The position numbers were made by a program, and so were the translations under genes. The notes under the pieces are model-generated. The model worked only from the letters and a program-made list of their open reading frames with translations. It made no database searches and had not been told where the DNA came from. DNA of 64,000 nucleotides from Bigelowiella natans CCMP2755. Its lineage: Eukaryota > Cercozoa > Chlorarachniophyceae. Shown piece by piece: positions 51,526 to 64,000 of this stretch. Every line of letters starts with the position of its first letter. Positions within the stretch are counted from its first letter, which is position 1. Location of the stretch: NCBI GenBank assembly GCA_000320545.1, contig ADNK01000150.1, forward strand, positions 1 to 64,000, read 5' to 3'.

Positions 51526-52550
51526 ATGGAGGCTCCGGCTGCCCCAAACAAGCCAGCTCCCATGCTGGCCTCCCGCTACTCAGCCGCATCTCTTGGGGGA
51601 AAGCTTATCCGAGAAGCGGTTGAAATCGTTTCGTGCCTATTTAGTATGATAGAGGGTTGGGCCAAGTTTTAACAGGGGGAAGTGATACAGAATGGAATAT
51701 CTTGAGTGTGAACAATGTTGATTTGATGCTGCAATCTTTAGATACGGATACGCCATCTCAAGCAGATTTTGATGAGAAATTTGCAGGTGAGATTTTGCGC
51801 TTTCCCCTACCTCTACCGTATTAACATCTCACTTCACCCAGGGTAAGGATATCGTGGGGCCCGTTGATTGCTATTACACTCTCCTGGAAGGTGCAGTGTT
51901 TTTGCTGCATTGTGATTTCTTTTGTAAGTAGCTTCTCTCAGTAGGAAATAAGGACGAAAGCGACAGTGCGTCGATGGAGGAGGAGATCTTCAGATCAAAG
52001 ATCGAATCTCGAACCCTGGTGCTGTGTGTCTAGCATTTTATTGTTCCTGTCCAACCTACTATTGTGAGTCTGATGCCGCCGCGTGTGCCGGGGAGGAGGG
52101 GATGGATGAGGAGCTTGTGTATCATTAAAATACTCCTAATTTTATGGTTTCATCTAGAATCCGAGTTGGAGCACGATAGAAAATTGCACCCCAAAGCGGG
52201 CAACAGCAACATGTAAGTCGCACTACATGAGGAGGATGCAACAACGATCCTCGCCTAACCGCAGCCCCTCCCTCTAAAAATCATCTTAACCGTCGTGTAC
52301 CTAGAGTAGAAATGAAATGCTTCCATATTTATATTGTCAATATATCTATCAGGGATGATTTTAAGAGTCTATACGCGAGCGAGCAAGACACAAGATTGGC
52401 GTTTACACCTAGAAAAGAACTTTCACCTCCGCGATTTAGAGTATTTTCAGGTGGTAGTAATAGTAGTAGTAGTAATAGTGGTAAAAGCAGTAGCAGCCCA
52501 GCAGCTGCAGCAACAGTCGCAGTAATTGTTATTATAGTAGTGATAGTAGT

Positions 52551-52581
<31 letters not shown>

Positions 52582-52928
52582 CGGGGTGGCAATTCATCAA
52601 TGCCTCCGCTGCTGCCTCCGCAGCTGCCTCCACTGCTATTATGTCTCGACCACCTATTTCCCCACCTTTTAGTATAATGATGACAGCTTTGTGATTTATT
52701 TGCTATTGTTGTGTTGGGTGCTATGGTACGGTGCAGCCCATTCGAAGGGCGGGCCTGGGTGACCTTGGTAGTTCAACAAGATCAGAATATTCAAGAGAAC
52801 AATAAAATGAACGCGGAGAGAATTGCGCAACCCCTCCAGCTTGATACATGAGTTAAAACTATTCCTGGAGTTGAGTCTTGGGGCAACTTAGTTTGTATTG
52901 TAATAGCTGCCTGATTGTTCTTTGCTTT

Positions 52929-52971
<43 letters not shown>

Positions 52972-55900
52972 ACCAACGCGACTTCTTTGCATCGCTCGTA
53001 GGAAAATCAGGACCGAACACTGTGTATTTGGTCCTAATAGGTAGTATTTCTTTCTTATTTTTTGCCTCCATTCTCCCTCCCCTCCCAAAGCGGTGTGGTA
53101 GAGTGGCAAAAGCAAGAAGCAAGTGTAGCATCATGTATATGGTAGTTGTAGTGGTAGCACCCTGTCATCATCGACTTTGGTTTATTTACCCCCTCCCCCC
53201 CCCCACCCCCCCTCCCCCTCTTCAGATGGCGTGTATGGTTTTCCTAACGACCTCACTGCGCCGGCGAACAGGAAGCCGATGAGGGTACTTCTTACGCTTG
53301 TTCCTCCTACCATTGCTTGGAAGAAATTGTACTATCTCCTGAATGTAGTGGCATATCCACGACGACTGTTTGGTCCCACTTCTACTTTAGTGCCACAAAT
53401 ATCGTTGGCCTTTTCCTCGGAATTCGTCAAAAGAACATGGTCTGAAATCTGCGTGATGTCACCCCCCATCTTCCATCCCTCATAACAGAAACGTGGACCA
53501 CTGAAGATCACTGTGAGCGCATTATTGCAGCAGCATGCACAGCTCTCGAGGTTGGTCATAACTAACAGGACTTTTAAATATACACGGAGCGGTTGCACCA
53601 TCACAACCAAACTTGAGGAAGGACGAGAGATGTAGTGAAAGAGAAGAGTGTTATTCATGTCATTATGTGGCTTTCATGAAAAATAGCCCTTATATCAATT
53701 CCTTTCTCTTCGCTTCTGTGGCCCAGCTGTCGACCCTTAAAAGATGGTGATTGATTGTCCTTAACTTGAAACGTTTTGCAATTGTTTGTTGTTGTGGTGG
53801 GCAATCCAACAAATCACCAGCTCTGTTGAACAGTATCTGGCCAGGCTCAAATTGCGTGGAAGGTGAAGTAGTAGTAGCAGCATCAGTAGTAGTGTAAGTA
53901 GAGAAACCTGTGGTACTGTCCTCTTCCTCTTTTAACCCCATTTCATTCGCACTGCTCCATCAACACCCCCTCCCCCTTCCCTCACTCAGTCTGGAGAATC
54001 AGTGCAATGAAATCCTCAAGGGTGCAGACGCGAAGATATACAGGGTTTGTTTGTGCGTGCGAGAGGGAGAGGGAGAGGGAGAGAGAGAGAGAGAGAGAGA
54101 GAGATGTTAAATTGATGGCTGGCCTACATATGAACACCTGTAATAGTGGTCGCGAATGTTGTGGTGCTGCACGCGCTGCTGCTGCTGCTGCTGCTGTTGC
54201 TTTTACCACTTCAGAGAGCGAGCTGCAATACGGTGTTTGAATTTATGTGTTATCGTAGGCGAGACAAGTGCAAGCGTCTCTCACTGCTCTCAAGAAGGTA
54301 GTGCTGTTGTAGAGCTGTTGCTGCTACCCCTGCGACACCCTTCTCGCGCTCTCATATTACCACCATCAAGTTATGTGTCTATCAATTATTAAGGTTCATA
54401 TGGAAAAGAAGGAAGAAAAGTAAGATGTTGCCCCCCCCCCGGCCTCCCTCCCTCCCTCCCTCCCTCCCCAGAGTCGTCGTTCTGTTGGTTCAGCTTCAAT
54501 GTCTACTCGATTACCGTTCTTTTTATCATACCCTGCAATTGCATATGTCTTCTGCCTCCGCACCTACAGCCGCCGTCCCCCTACCTTGTGCTGCACAGCT
54601 AATAAAGCAACTTAAAATCCTCCTGATCATCTCTGCGATTATGACTACAGGGAGGAGCTTTCCGCACAATTAGAACTCATTAGCACTCACCGCAAAGAAC
54701 TCAAACCACGGTAAATAGCTACAGCCGGATTAGTACTGAGGCAGGAGGGGAGGGCGGGGGGTAATAGGTATCAGCTATACAGCCCGAACACCAGTAATAA
54801 TGAAGTGTAAGGAGGGCGAGGAGGAGCAAACAAATGTTATACAAAAGAAGGGTCATTTGGCGAGAATTATGTTGCTGAATATGATGTTGTTCCCAGAGCG
54901 GAATTAGTGCTCAAGATGTGCAAAGAGATGAGGCGAAAACGTGAGGCGCTCGAGAAGGTAGGAGAGAACTTATGGATGGAGAGAGAATCTTCTTTCTTCA
55001 CCACGTATCATGGAGAAATTGCAGGAAGGGGAGGAGGGTTAGCAGTAATGGTTTCTGCTACTGACTGCTGTCTTATCAGTACGGTGTCCTTCTTTCTTAC
55101 CGCGTGGTTATTACACCTGCTTTCCTTTGAGAGTTTCTGTTTCCCTTTGTCGCTCTCCTTCTCATATTTCTCTAACCCTAACCCGTCCTTCCCCCCTTCC
55201 AAATCAGGTCGCAGCCATGAGCACGGCGTTGCAGAAGAAGCGGCTTACGGCCGAAACCCGGGTGTACCTCCGGCAGCTCCGCATGCTGTCGATCCTGTAC
55301 GCTGTATACCCCGTCATTAAGAGGGGGGCTGGCGCTAGGGCTCATGCTGCTACCACGACACTAGCAGCGTCATCGTCGCACACGGCATCGTCCAACGCCT
55401 CGGACTTCAAATCAACGACTTCTGCTGCCAGCAGTAACAACGGCAATTATAGCAGCACATATAGGAAGCCGCCTTTCTACACCATCCGCGGGGTAGTTAG
55501 TAGACGACGATTACTCGTAGTAATAGCAGTAGTAGCCGTAGTAGCAGAAGCATAGCGAGTTTGCAAGGGGGGCGGCACATTATCAAGTGGAAACTTGAAT
55601 GGCGGTGTGAGTCTCCCTACGACGATGACGCAGGCTGAAAATAGAATAATATTATCAAGACATCCAATCACTCCTCATTGTTCTCATAACCCATAATCCA
55701 TTTGCTATTGCTATGTTTCTGCTCAGGTAACGTTGCCGGATTTACCAAAAGACTCCATGGCAAAGGTGTTGTGTTGTTGATGGTCACATATCATCCTTCT
55801 TGGCTGATTGAGTGTAGTTGTGATAAAACGAATCTCCATTTTTTTCATTGGTTTTCGCTGGTTCCTTGTCGGTTGTTTCCCCCCCCCCCCCCCCCATCTT

Positions 55901-56280
55901 TCCCAACCCCTCGATCTTCAGGAGATAAGCGTTGCATTAGGGTATTGCGCTCATCTTATCCTTCTCGCGGCCAAGTAAGGGAACAACGAGCGCGACACCG
56001 ACGACAACATATGCCATGGCTGATTATGATGATGAGAATACCCTCTGAATGCGATGGATGGTGCAAGACAGAATATATTTACATGTTCTCACTACTATGT
56101 GTTGTGTACTTTGTGCTTCCTTTCCCCCCCTTAACTCCTAAGGTATCTGGGTGTTATTTTGCGATATAAGATCGTGCACTTAGGGTATATATGATCCTGT
56201 CATTTTAGCCTTTGTATGCGCTACTGCTGCTGCTGTTATTACCACCATCACCAACTGGAAGACTTCTGCCCAAATAATGA

Positions 56281-56331
<51 letters not shown>

Positions 56332-56917
56332 ACTTCTTTGCCTCTTTCGCACGCACTCAGCCAAAACTTCTTTTATGTATGTTAGGTCCAAGTCCTACGT
56401 AGTCGACGGTGTGCATGACCCTCCTCAGCAAGTCCCATTGCACTTCAAAGAGTCTGCCGCAACCAGTAGAGGGTAGGATGATTGATCGAACATATTGCAT
56501 GAATGAGACATTAAACTCCACCATGATTGCTGATGGTTTCGAACAAACGAATGTGGTTAGTCTATCTAAAAACAGCAATCTTTTTGAAACAACGAAAGGG
56601 TGATCCAGAAAGGTGTTGCCATGCTGATCATCGACACTCGGCAGCTCCTCAGCGCTTGCTCGGTAAGAAATACACTTGTTTATTTCAATTTTATGTAGGG
56701 AAAGGAGGAAAATCTAGGAGTTGGCACCTTCCCCAATTTCATGCATTATGTACAAATAATAGATGGTCCAATCAGATTTGACTTTACTTACCGACGTCTT
56801 CGATCTCCCTATAACCCATCGCAGATAAAGCAGCCTGAAGAGACCTATGGTGCAGGGACTTTTCTTCTGCATCAGCTGTATGTGCTGCAGAGCCAGATTG
56901 TAACGCAATCGAAGTGA
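51526..56917 (+). CDS. UVRAG/VPS38/ATG14-like PI3-kinase complex subunit
   Basis: The family recruits or regulates class III PI3-kinase (Vps34-Beclin) on endosomes or autophagosomes. Supported exons give, in order: MEAPAAPNKPAP at 51526; WNILSVNNVDLMLQS (51676); ESELEHDRKLH (about 52158); DDFKSLYASEQDTRLAF; GPNTVYLVLIDGVYGFP (about 52990 and 53226). A helical, coiled-coil-like run follows: NQCNEILKGADAKIY, ARQVQASLTALKK, EELSAQLELISTHRKEL, MCKEMRRKREALEK. The C-terminal family signature is YLRQLRMLSILYAVYPVI, then FYTIRGVTLPD, EISVALGYCAHLILLAAKYLG, VILRYKIV, VAMLIIDTRQLLSACS, and a last exon ending VTQSK-TGA at 56917. The joins around FYTIRG and VTLPD, AAK and YLG, and ACS and IKQ are phase-consistent. 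An unspliced Ala/Ser/Thr-rich insert separates VYPVI from FYTIRG. Which of UVRAG, VPS38 or ATG14 is closest cannot be decided by eye. Confidence 0.68.
52550..52580. repeat. (TAG)n microsatellite in the UVRAG-like gene
   Basis: TAG repeats near 52550-52580. CT tracts lie at about 52932-52968 and 56282-56330 in the same gene, and an AG tract at about 54061-54104. Confidence 0.9.
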
Positions 56918-57779
56918 AGTGTATTGCTATGTAAAAACTTGCACAAACCAGGCTCATACTTCTAGACGTATCGTACCTACATTTGTTATGTGGAACACAT
57001 GACATGCTAGCATGCTGCTGCGCACATGCTTCATAATCTAGCAGAGATTAGACTTGTCTGTCTAGATGTACATGATCGACATGTGTATCCGTTAACGCTT
57101 TATTCGCATTGGTGTTTTGAGACGCTTATTATGCAGGCACACTTGGGAGAGAGGAACATGTAGCTAGCGAGCTAGCTAGTTAAGGCACCAAATTGTGGTT
57201 CCTGTTCCGCCTGCTCTTTATATTAGCTAGCTTTGGCTGCGCAGGTCAGGTGGCACGCGCGCACGCTCAAATGCCCGACATTAACTCATTATAGCATTGC
57301 TGCCATACTAGCATGTGCCACGCCTGTTAGCCTGACGCACCATACATTATTGAAATTTATTAGACACCAATAACACTGCATGACTATATGACATCATCAA
57401 CCGAACAACTTCGTCTGCGATGCGATGCACGCCTGCCATCACGCATGTCATGCATCGCTAGATCGCCTACTAAGGAATAAATATGACGTCCATGCAGGCA
57501 ATGGCGCAGAGTCACGTGCATTTAGACATCTAGTAGATATGAGCTTGCTGCCCATCTAGCCATGTCAGACTACATGCATGGAGCACGGCTCCGTAGTTGT
57601 CACATCGCAAGAGTACATGACTGCATCTATATAACGTAACTATAGATACAACGCTATGATGATTAGGTTCTATTCAATGGTACTGCACCCAACATTTTAA
57701 CATTTACAAGTTTTCATGAGTGCGGGCTCTTCACCTTAATATAATTTCTTATATCTTCTCCTCTGTGGCCCCACACTTT
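56918..57779. other. CTAG/GCATGC-rich intergenic segment
   Basis: Words such as GCTAGCTAG (about 57165-57180), TCTAGATGTACATG (about 57061) and GCATGT recur. It lies between the convergent UVRAG-like gene and the small minus-strand gene. No ORF is supported. Confidence 0.6.
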
Positions 57780-58468
57780 TTACGCTTGGAGATCATCGGG
57801 GATCACGTCCGCATCAGGACAGTCAAGAAGTCCATACTTAAGAAAGCGTTTAAGTCTCTTCAAGCTCAGTGTCATATCCCTGCGTCTCTTACTTCCTTCA
57901 TTTGTTCTATCGTAAGCAGCTTTAATATCATCTCGAGCCACGTAAATTTGACGGACAATGTCCATCTTTTCGGCAGGGGGCAATTGATACGTTTCCTTCT
58001 GCGAAACCTGAGGAGAGTGTACAAGTCAACGTGGTTCATAGCAGTGAAAGAATCAATAGGTAAATTCACTTAGTAAAGGAGGATTTGAAAATGGGAATAA
58101 AAGTCCATCTGCTGATTGGAATTTGAAACTAAAATTCCACCCGCAGTCACTTGCCATGCAAACAAGATCATCGTATTCAATGTGCTTAGTATCTTTAGCG
58201 TTCACGATAGAAGTTCACTCTCTTACTTATTTTCTCCATGTAATTAGTTGAGGGGGAAGGTGCGTTACCTGGTCAAGAAGTAAAGCCCAGGATTGCTGTC
58301 CAACGTCACCGGCAACAGATGCAGCAGCGGTTGGTTCTGTAATTTCACACGGTATATGTTAGAAGGGAATTAGGTCTACATTTCGGATTTCTTCTTAGCC
58401 CGATAATTCTAATGATTTTTGTTACCTTTGATTGCAAATGCTGGAAGGTATTGGCTCCTCCTCTGCAT
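57780..58468 (-). CDS. Small three-exon protein, function unknown
   Basis: Exons 58468-58426, 58336-58269 and 58007-57780 join in phase to 112 aa, with good GT/AG borders. I do not recognise the family. It starts MQRRSQYLPAFAIK and has a short helical middle. The C-terminus is charged, with IVRQIYVARDDIKAAYDRTN, RLKRFLKYGLLDCPDADVI and stop. No signal peptide or membrane segment. Introns are compact and free of microsatellites, as in the neighbouring MAPKK. An extra 5' exon cannot be excluded. Confidence 0.55.
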
Positions 58469-60134
58469 ACCGTACAAGTTAAGGATGAGGAAGATAGAAT
58501 AACGAATTAATGTCAAGACAGCGAAGGAAATAAGAGAAACGCGAAATACGTAAGTTAAGGTATGGAGAAGACTCGCTCCATCTCTCTACATTTCTTCATG
58601 TAAATCATAATTGCACACCAAACACATCACAAGAAGGGTGTATGAAACGTACATGTATATGAAATGCTAGAATGCCAAACATATTTAAATTTATGAATTT
58701 ACTAGCTCATGCAAGTATATACATAAGATATGCATAAAGTATCATGTTATCTTTTATGTTTTTGTGTGCTGTGTATGTGTGTCTGTTTGTGTGGCATGCA
58801 TAAATCATAAATGTGGCTAAGTGCTACAAACCATGTTGGGGTTGCTATGGGTAGATTGAATATGCATTCTAGGCATGTTTCTGCATCTTGCTCCTGTCAT
58901 TACGGACTCTAATGCTCCTAAAAAATATACGACTATCAGATGGCATCATGGGTACAACCAGTACCAACCCCCCCCTTCACACCGCAACAGACCCTCATGC
59001 GGACATCACTATCGATCAATATTTACCGCTCTGCCGTGTTCCAGAGATGTAGACCACAGAAATAAGAATAGCACAGCATACTGCACTGCCGATTGCGAAT
59101 GACCTAGATTTGACATCTGTCAGTTCGGAGCTCGGGAATTATGTAGAGGGGGTACGCTATACATAACAGATTTTCATGGTAAACCCAAATTCTCGTGGTG
59201 ACTACGTCATTTTATCGAAATATAGTCCACGTTATATCCCAGAATCTCAATACGGGAAAATTCAAGAGACAACAAGGTGGGGGGGGACAAAGGTGGTACT
59301 GAGTGCTCCTCATTGCGCGATTGGTTTGTTAAGTCACAGTTAAAACTCATACTCAGACCTGATTTAAGCTAATGTGGACATGACAAAACCCTTTTTACTC
59401 TGAAATTCACCATCTTTGACCATTATTTCAACATTTTCCACACATATCTTAAATAAGATAAAATAATTCGAGTATAGTTAATCCTGACTGAACTCTGAAC
59501 ATTTTTTCCACAACTAAAAACACTATTTATGAGTTATTAGATATAACGACACCAACATTTTCATGTCTCTTGAAAATATATACGGGAAATCGCCTTCAAC
59601 AGGCGCTGGCTGCATTTATTCTGCAGAGCCGAAGAAATATTTTCCGCGGACCATTTGGGAATGGCAAAGAATACCGGAATATCCGATGCTTTAGAAAATG
59701 CCATGTGATTTTGCTCCGAATTCTAGTAATAATATGCCGTAGCCACCAAGCCATTTTTTGTCTACGACTTCTCGCGGTTCTGGATGCCGAAAAATAATAG
59801 TTGGATTCCGGTTACCCTTTTCCAGGAACGGTTTTCGCGAACACAAGCCAAGATTAGAAACATTTTGGTACTCATTCAGCTTCCGCCACTTAAAACCAAA
59901 TATTACTAAGTATGGCGGCATTGTGTATTGTCGCTGTCGATAAATATTTTCAGTTTTCTGTCTGGTTGAGACAAGTCTTCACCTCAACCGCGCCCCTCTA
60001 ACTCTCAACGATCCCTTTGTTTTACTTTGGGAGAGCGGGAGCCACAGATAGAAACAACCAAAAAAGCCAAAACAATTTAGACTTTGTAGAATCGGAACGA
60101 AATGTTAGCGAATCCTAGGGGATGATTAAGCTCG
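58469..60134. other. Intergenic between divergent genes
   Basis: Sequence upstream of both the small minus-strand gene and the MAPKK. Short ORFs at 58875-59102 and 59570-59943 show no domain. Nothing else is supported. Confidence 0.5.
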
Positions 60135-63100
60135 ATGAAGCTTTGCGGTGAGTGCGAAGACCAACCCGCAGATTGGCATTGCCTTCCATGCAATCAAATA
60201 TACTGCTCAGATTGTTTCAAAATCTATCACAAGAAAACTTCAAAGCGAAGACACCACAAACCCGTGCCTGCAAATATCTGCAGCATCTGCGAGAAGCGCC
60301 GTGTGGCATTAGAATGTGTTCAGTGCAACAAAGATTCATGTGAAATATGCTTTGAGAACTATCATAGGAAGCCCTCAAAAATGTTCCACGAAACGCGAAG
60401 ATACGGAGTTAGGAAGGACTTGGAAACTCCCCCTAAAAATCTGAGGCTTCCCAAATTAATGAAACAACGTCCAAGGAGCGCGCCCCTTGGAAGAAAGTCA
60501 CTAAAGTGTAGCGTAGATGCAGACACGCCTCGTGATCATAATGCCGACATCTTGGTGGATGCAACAAAGAGGACTTCCGGTACACGACGGGCTGCTTCTA
60601 TAAAGAAGCGTTTGGTAAGCCCTGATATGCTCCAGTCGCCACCATTTACAGGGAACAAGCCGGCACGCAGTCTGAGCATATCTGCATCTAGGAGACAAAG
60701 AAGAGGATCGCGTGTTCCACTTTCGGCGAGAGAGAAGAAGCTTCCTCCCTTGATTAGACAGGAAACCGGTGAATTTCAGTTGATAAACCATGAGAGAAGT
60801 CAATCTAGACTTAGGATGAAGCGGTCATTCATTCGGGAATTCTCATCATCCAATGTGCGGTCCCCTGATTCCGACAGGACTGCCTCGCCTTCCGGCGGCA
60901 GAAATCGCCTGGGATTGAAACTTATTCTCGAGAGGGGTTCCCTGAACGACACCCAAACCAACCCGCTAGATAGTCGGGGAAGCAGGAGAAGCCGGGGATC
61001 TTGTGCATTGGACAGCACGAGCACAGATACGCCAGAAAGCACTAGGAGCCAAGGAAGGCATAGAAGGGAATCTTCCACGTATGCGATTCCCCGTGATCAA
61101 GACGAGGGTACCCGTGGGAGAAAAATTGTACAAAGATTAGACACATTAATTGAGGATGATCCGCCTAGGAGGAACAGGCTGGGAATTAGACTTCCTAAGT
61201 GCGACAGCGTTGTTTCCCCAAAGATTATTAGGCGAAATAAGCTGGGTCTGAGGTTAGATAGCGATGATTCTCCACATGTTGGGAGGAACAGGCTCAAATT
61301 AAAATTGAATAGATTAGATTCCACAGAAAGCAAAGGCTCGTTCTCCATTCCAGATGTGACAGCCAAAGACTCACATCGGCGTGGGATGCTCGGTAGTCCA
61401 AGTACGAACGGTTCGGTTGATTCAGGCGGCGAAGACGATCTTTTATGTAGTAGGGAAATAATACCAAACAGCTCAAATGCCACTTGGAAAATAACCAAGG
61501 GAGAGTTTAGAAAGGGTCGGTTTGCAATAAACTTCAATGGAGTGCGGAAGCTCAAGAATGAGGCACAGACACCTTTGGAGAAAACATGCTTCGAGATGGA
61601 TCAGCCCAGGACTCTTATAAACCCCAACGATATGGTTAAATTGGGAGTCCTTGGAAGTGGATTTTCGGCGAGCGTCATCAAGGCCGTGAATAAGAAGAAC
61701 TTTAATATTATGGCTCTGAAGGTGATCAACGTGTTCGACAAGAGCAAAAGGCAAATGTTGATTAAGGAATTGGAGGCATTTGAGATTGCAAAAAAAGAGA
61801 AGCACATCGTCGATTACTATGGTGCCTACTTCAGTGAGGGCGCGACCACGCTTGCCCTAGAATATATGAACCGAGGCTCTTTAGAAACAGTGCTCAAAGT
61901 TTACGGCCCAATGAAGGAAACTGTCATTAAGTCGATATGCAAACAATCTCTCATGGGCCTTAAATTCCTGCAGACAAATCGCATGATGCACCGGTGAGTA
62001 CTGTACATAGCATTCAAATTCTGCCAATTATATTACTGAGTGAGGGTGCTATCCAGCTAATGGATGTGCATATTTTACTTGGGGATTTTTTTTTTATATC
62101 AGCGATATTAAGCCGGCGAACATGTTAGTGAATCATAAGGGTCAAGTGAAGCTAGCTGATTTCGGTATTCTTGGGTTCCTCCCTTCGTCCGGTCAGCTAT
62201 CGAAAACTATGGTAGGCACGCAAAGGTAGCAAGCATTTGTCTGGTACATGAATAACTTCCCATGCATAATCGTCCCAATATTCTTTTGTTTCTTCAATCT
62301 TTGCGTGTTTATATTTCTACAAGATACATGAGCCCCGAAAGGATTCAATCCAGCGGCTACTACTACAACGCCGATATTTGGAGCTTGGGGCTGGTAGCAA
62401 TGGAAATGGCCAAGGGCCGTTTTCCGCTTGACGTAGAGCCTAATGCAGGATATTTCGCAATCGTTGGGGTATTTGCTATGTTTTGGTTGCTCCCCTTCTT
62501 AGTGCTAATGACTTTCGCTTAAAACATGGCCATCATCGTTGGACAATGATTTCTTCTCGGTGTTATTGCATGTTGGGTTACTTGGGGTGATTTCTTCTCG
62601 GTGTTATTACATGTTGTGTTGGGCATCATTCTGCAGGCAATATGCGAGGGACCTGCCCCATGTCTAGACTCAAAGAAATGGTCGAAGGACTTCTGCCGAT
62701 TTTCCAGTCTCTGCGTCCAGAGAGAACCTACAGTGCGACCTGGAGCCACGGGGTTGTTGCTACTACTTATCAAGCAGCATTTTGCGCACAGTCGATGTGC
62801 TGTTTCAAATCTACATATTTTGAATCTCTTTTCTCATCGCACAGGTTACTATTGCATGACTTTGTTCGAGATGTTGACGCGGAGGAGTGTTGTCCAGATT
62901 GGCCCTTCCTGTTGAAAAAAGACATGACTAAAGAACAGAAGGGACGTGAAGAGCGCCAAAAGGAGAAAAGATATAAAGATCTGAAGCAAGTTATGACAAT
63001 TTTTGTAAATCAGCAGATCCAGAACAAGAAGTACAAACACTCTCTCTACACCGAAGCTCTATTTCAAAATGTTGGGGAACAACTGGGGTTCGAGAAAGCT

Positions 63101-63247
63101 GAAGTGCGATCTTGTGTTGAATCGCTGATGCTCGAAGCAGTCGAAAGGAGACACGACGACAAAAACTTGAACCCGATTTTAGATGACGGTGCAAGCAACA
63201 AGGGCTCTCTGCGACTCTCGAAGGCCAATAAAGAGAGTGAGAACTAG
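60135..63247 (+). CDS. MAP kinase kinase with two B-box zinc fingers
   Basis: Five exons agree in phase: 60135-61993, 62103-62225, 62324-62462, 62637-62752, 62845-63247 (879 aa); the donor of exon 3 could be six bases later. Residues 1-90 hold two B-box-type zinc fingers ([13 protein letters not shown]...HHK and [13 protein letters not shown]...FHE). A long Arg/Ser-rich region follows. It carries four copies of an RNRLGLKL-like motif (about residues 255, 345, 365 and 381), matching the basic-plus-LxL docking motif by which MAPKKs bind MAPKs. The kinase domain starts near residue 500: [75 protein letters not shown]. The STE7/MEK-type activation loop has candidate Ser/Thr sites, and all catalytic residues are kept. 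The C-terminal 150 residues are charged and unrecognised. It acts as a dual-specificity kinase in a MAPK cascade by family knowledge. Confidence 0.88.
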
Positions 63248-64000
63248 GGTTAACAAAGATACACATGAAAATGCAATCGAGTGCTAACACGCCTACTTGC
63301 GAACACTCAATGATAACGCATGAACGTACGGGTGTGCGGTACTGCATGCCATTTCGGGCCAGCCATGTCTAGATGTGGCCGCATGGCACACACGCATAAA
63401 TTTGATCCAAACTGTTCAGGTGCTTGCTTGAGTGATCTAGTGATATAGCTACATCTATAGACATCTATCTGGACGTGCGTCCAGTTGCTAGAGTTGGCAA
63501 GCAGCACTAGAGCATGTGTGCATGTACTGTACCAGTTTAGTAGTCATTCGCATGATGTCCGTAATGATAGAAGGCTGTCATTGCTATGACATGCTCTTGT
63601 TATCGGCGGTAGCTTTGTCGCCTCACCCATGTTGCAATGATGCGCAACCACGCATTATTACACATGAATTACTTCCGCAAAACTTGTTGCAGCTTCCGCA
63701 CTTTGCGCGGCAATGACGATCTTGATGTAGTTTGTTGTCATCACGCACGAATGAAGCACAATGGCTGTCAGGATTGAACCAATGGCGTTCCATGCATCGG
63801 CGTCATCAGCTCACTTCTTTGCCATGGACTGCATGTGCTTCACGAAAGCTACCACAGCGTGCAACTCTGATAAATTCCAATGCAAAGTATCATAGACACT
63901 GTACTAACTATATAACTAGTGTACATAGATGTTGCCCTGGGCACGCTATCCAGAGCATTTCTTTTCGCTGTTATTCATATTCAGTTCATGTGTCTATCAA
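63248..64000. other. Intergenic, GCATGC/TCTAGATGTG-type sequence
   Basis: Contains GCCATGTCTAGATGTGGCCGCATGGC (about 63362) and similar words, like the other gene-poor segments. No gene seen before the window ends. Confidence 0.55.

Noticed and set aside
62521-62620. Near-duplicate about 32-bp sequence in the third MAPKK intron
   Set aside because: Small intronic duplication with a few differences, with no effect on splice sites.
1-64000. CRISPR arrays, prophage, insertion sequences or prokaryotic operons
   Set aside because: All direct repeats are microsatellites or short tandem duplications with no spacers. Genes are spliced and monocistronic, and no transposase or integrase domain was seen.

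Overview
This window is nuclear DNA of an intron-rich photosynthetic protist. Coding sequence is broken by GT-AG introns and the standard genetic code fits throughout. Products include a plant/protist organellar DNA polymerase, a UBA1-type E1, a formin, a UVRAG/VPS38-like subunit and a MAP kinase kinase. Two genes (DUF1997 and the DNA polymerase) begin with a signal-peptide-like stretch followed by a basic, transit-peptide-like stretch. That suggests an alga with a complex (secondary) plastid; I cannot name the lineage from sequence alone.

Layout, left to right: (-) unrecognised membrane protein 0.3-2.4 kb; (+) DUF1997 plastid-type protein 3.0-5.6 kb; (-) PTC7-like PP2C phosphatase 7.5-11.1 kb; (+) tropinone-reductase-like SDR 11.6-12.9 kb; (+) ubiquitin-fold protein with a possible N-myristoylation start 14.9-17.1 kb; (-) P-type-ATPase-like remnant 18.0-18.4 kb; (+) plastid/mitochondrial family A DNA polymerase 19.2-29.3 kb; (+) a formin carrying an N-terminal signal anchor and a bacterial-type DUF6687-like domain 30.4-41.1 kb; (-) STE20-type pseudokinase 42.6-44.8 kb; (-) UBA1-like E1 whose catalytic cysteine is replaced by aspartate 46.9-51.0 kb; (-) tRNA-Arg(CCG) 51.2 kb; (+) UVRAG/VPS38/ATG14-like protein 51.5-56.9 kb; (-) small three-exon unknown 57.8-58.5 kb; (+) MAPKK with two B-box zinc fingers and four LxL docking-like repeats 60.1-63.2 kb.

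Two kinds of gene are interleaved. The phosphatase, polymerase, formin and UVRAG-like genes have long introns packed with microsatellites: (CA)n, (CT)n, (TAG)n, (GAT)n and (AT)n. The SDR, pseudokinase, E1, small unknown and MAPKK have short, nearly microsatellite-free introns. Several intergenic segments share a different composition, dense in CTAG, GCATGC and TCTAGATGTG-like words.

The strongest observations are the DUF6687-formin fusion (23 exons, nearly all junctions supported by phase), the Cys-to-Asp E1, the MAPKK architecture, the pseudokinase, and a 45-bp tandem duplication that doubles a splice acceptor in the polymerase gene. Exon models were made by eye from reading frame, splice consensus and family similarity; no alignments or transcripts were available.
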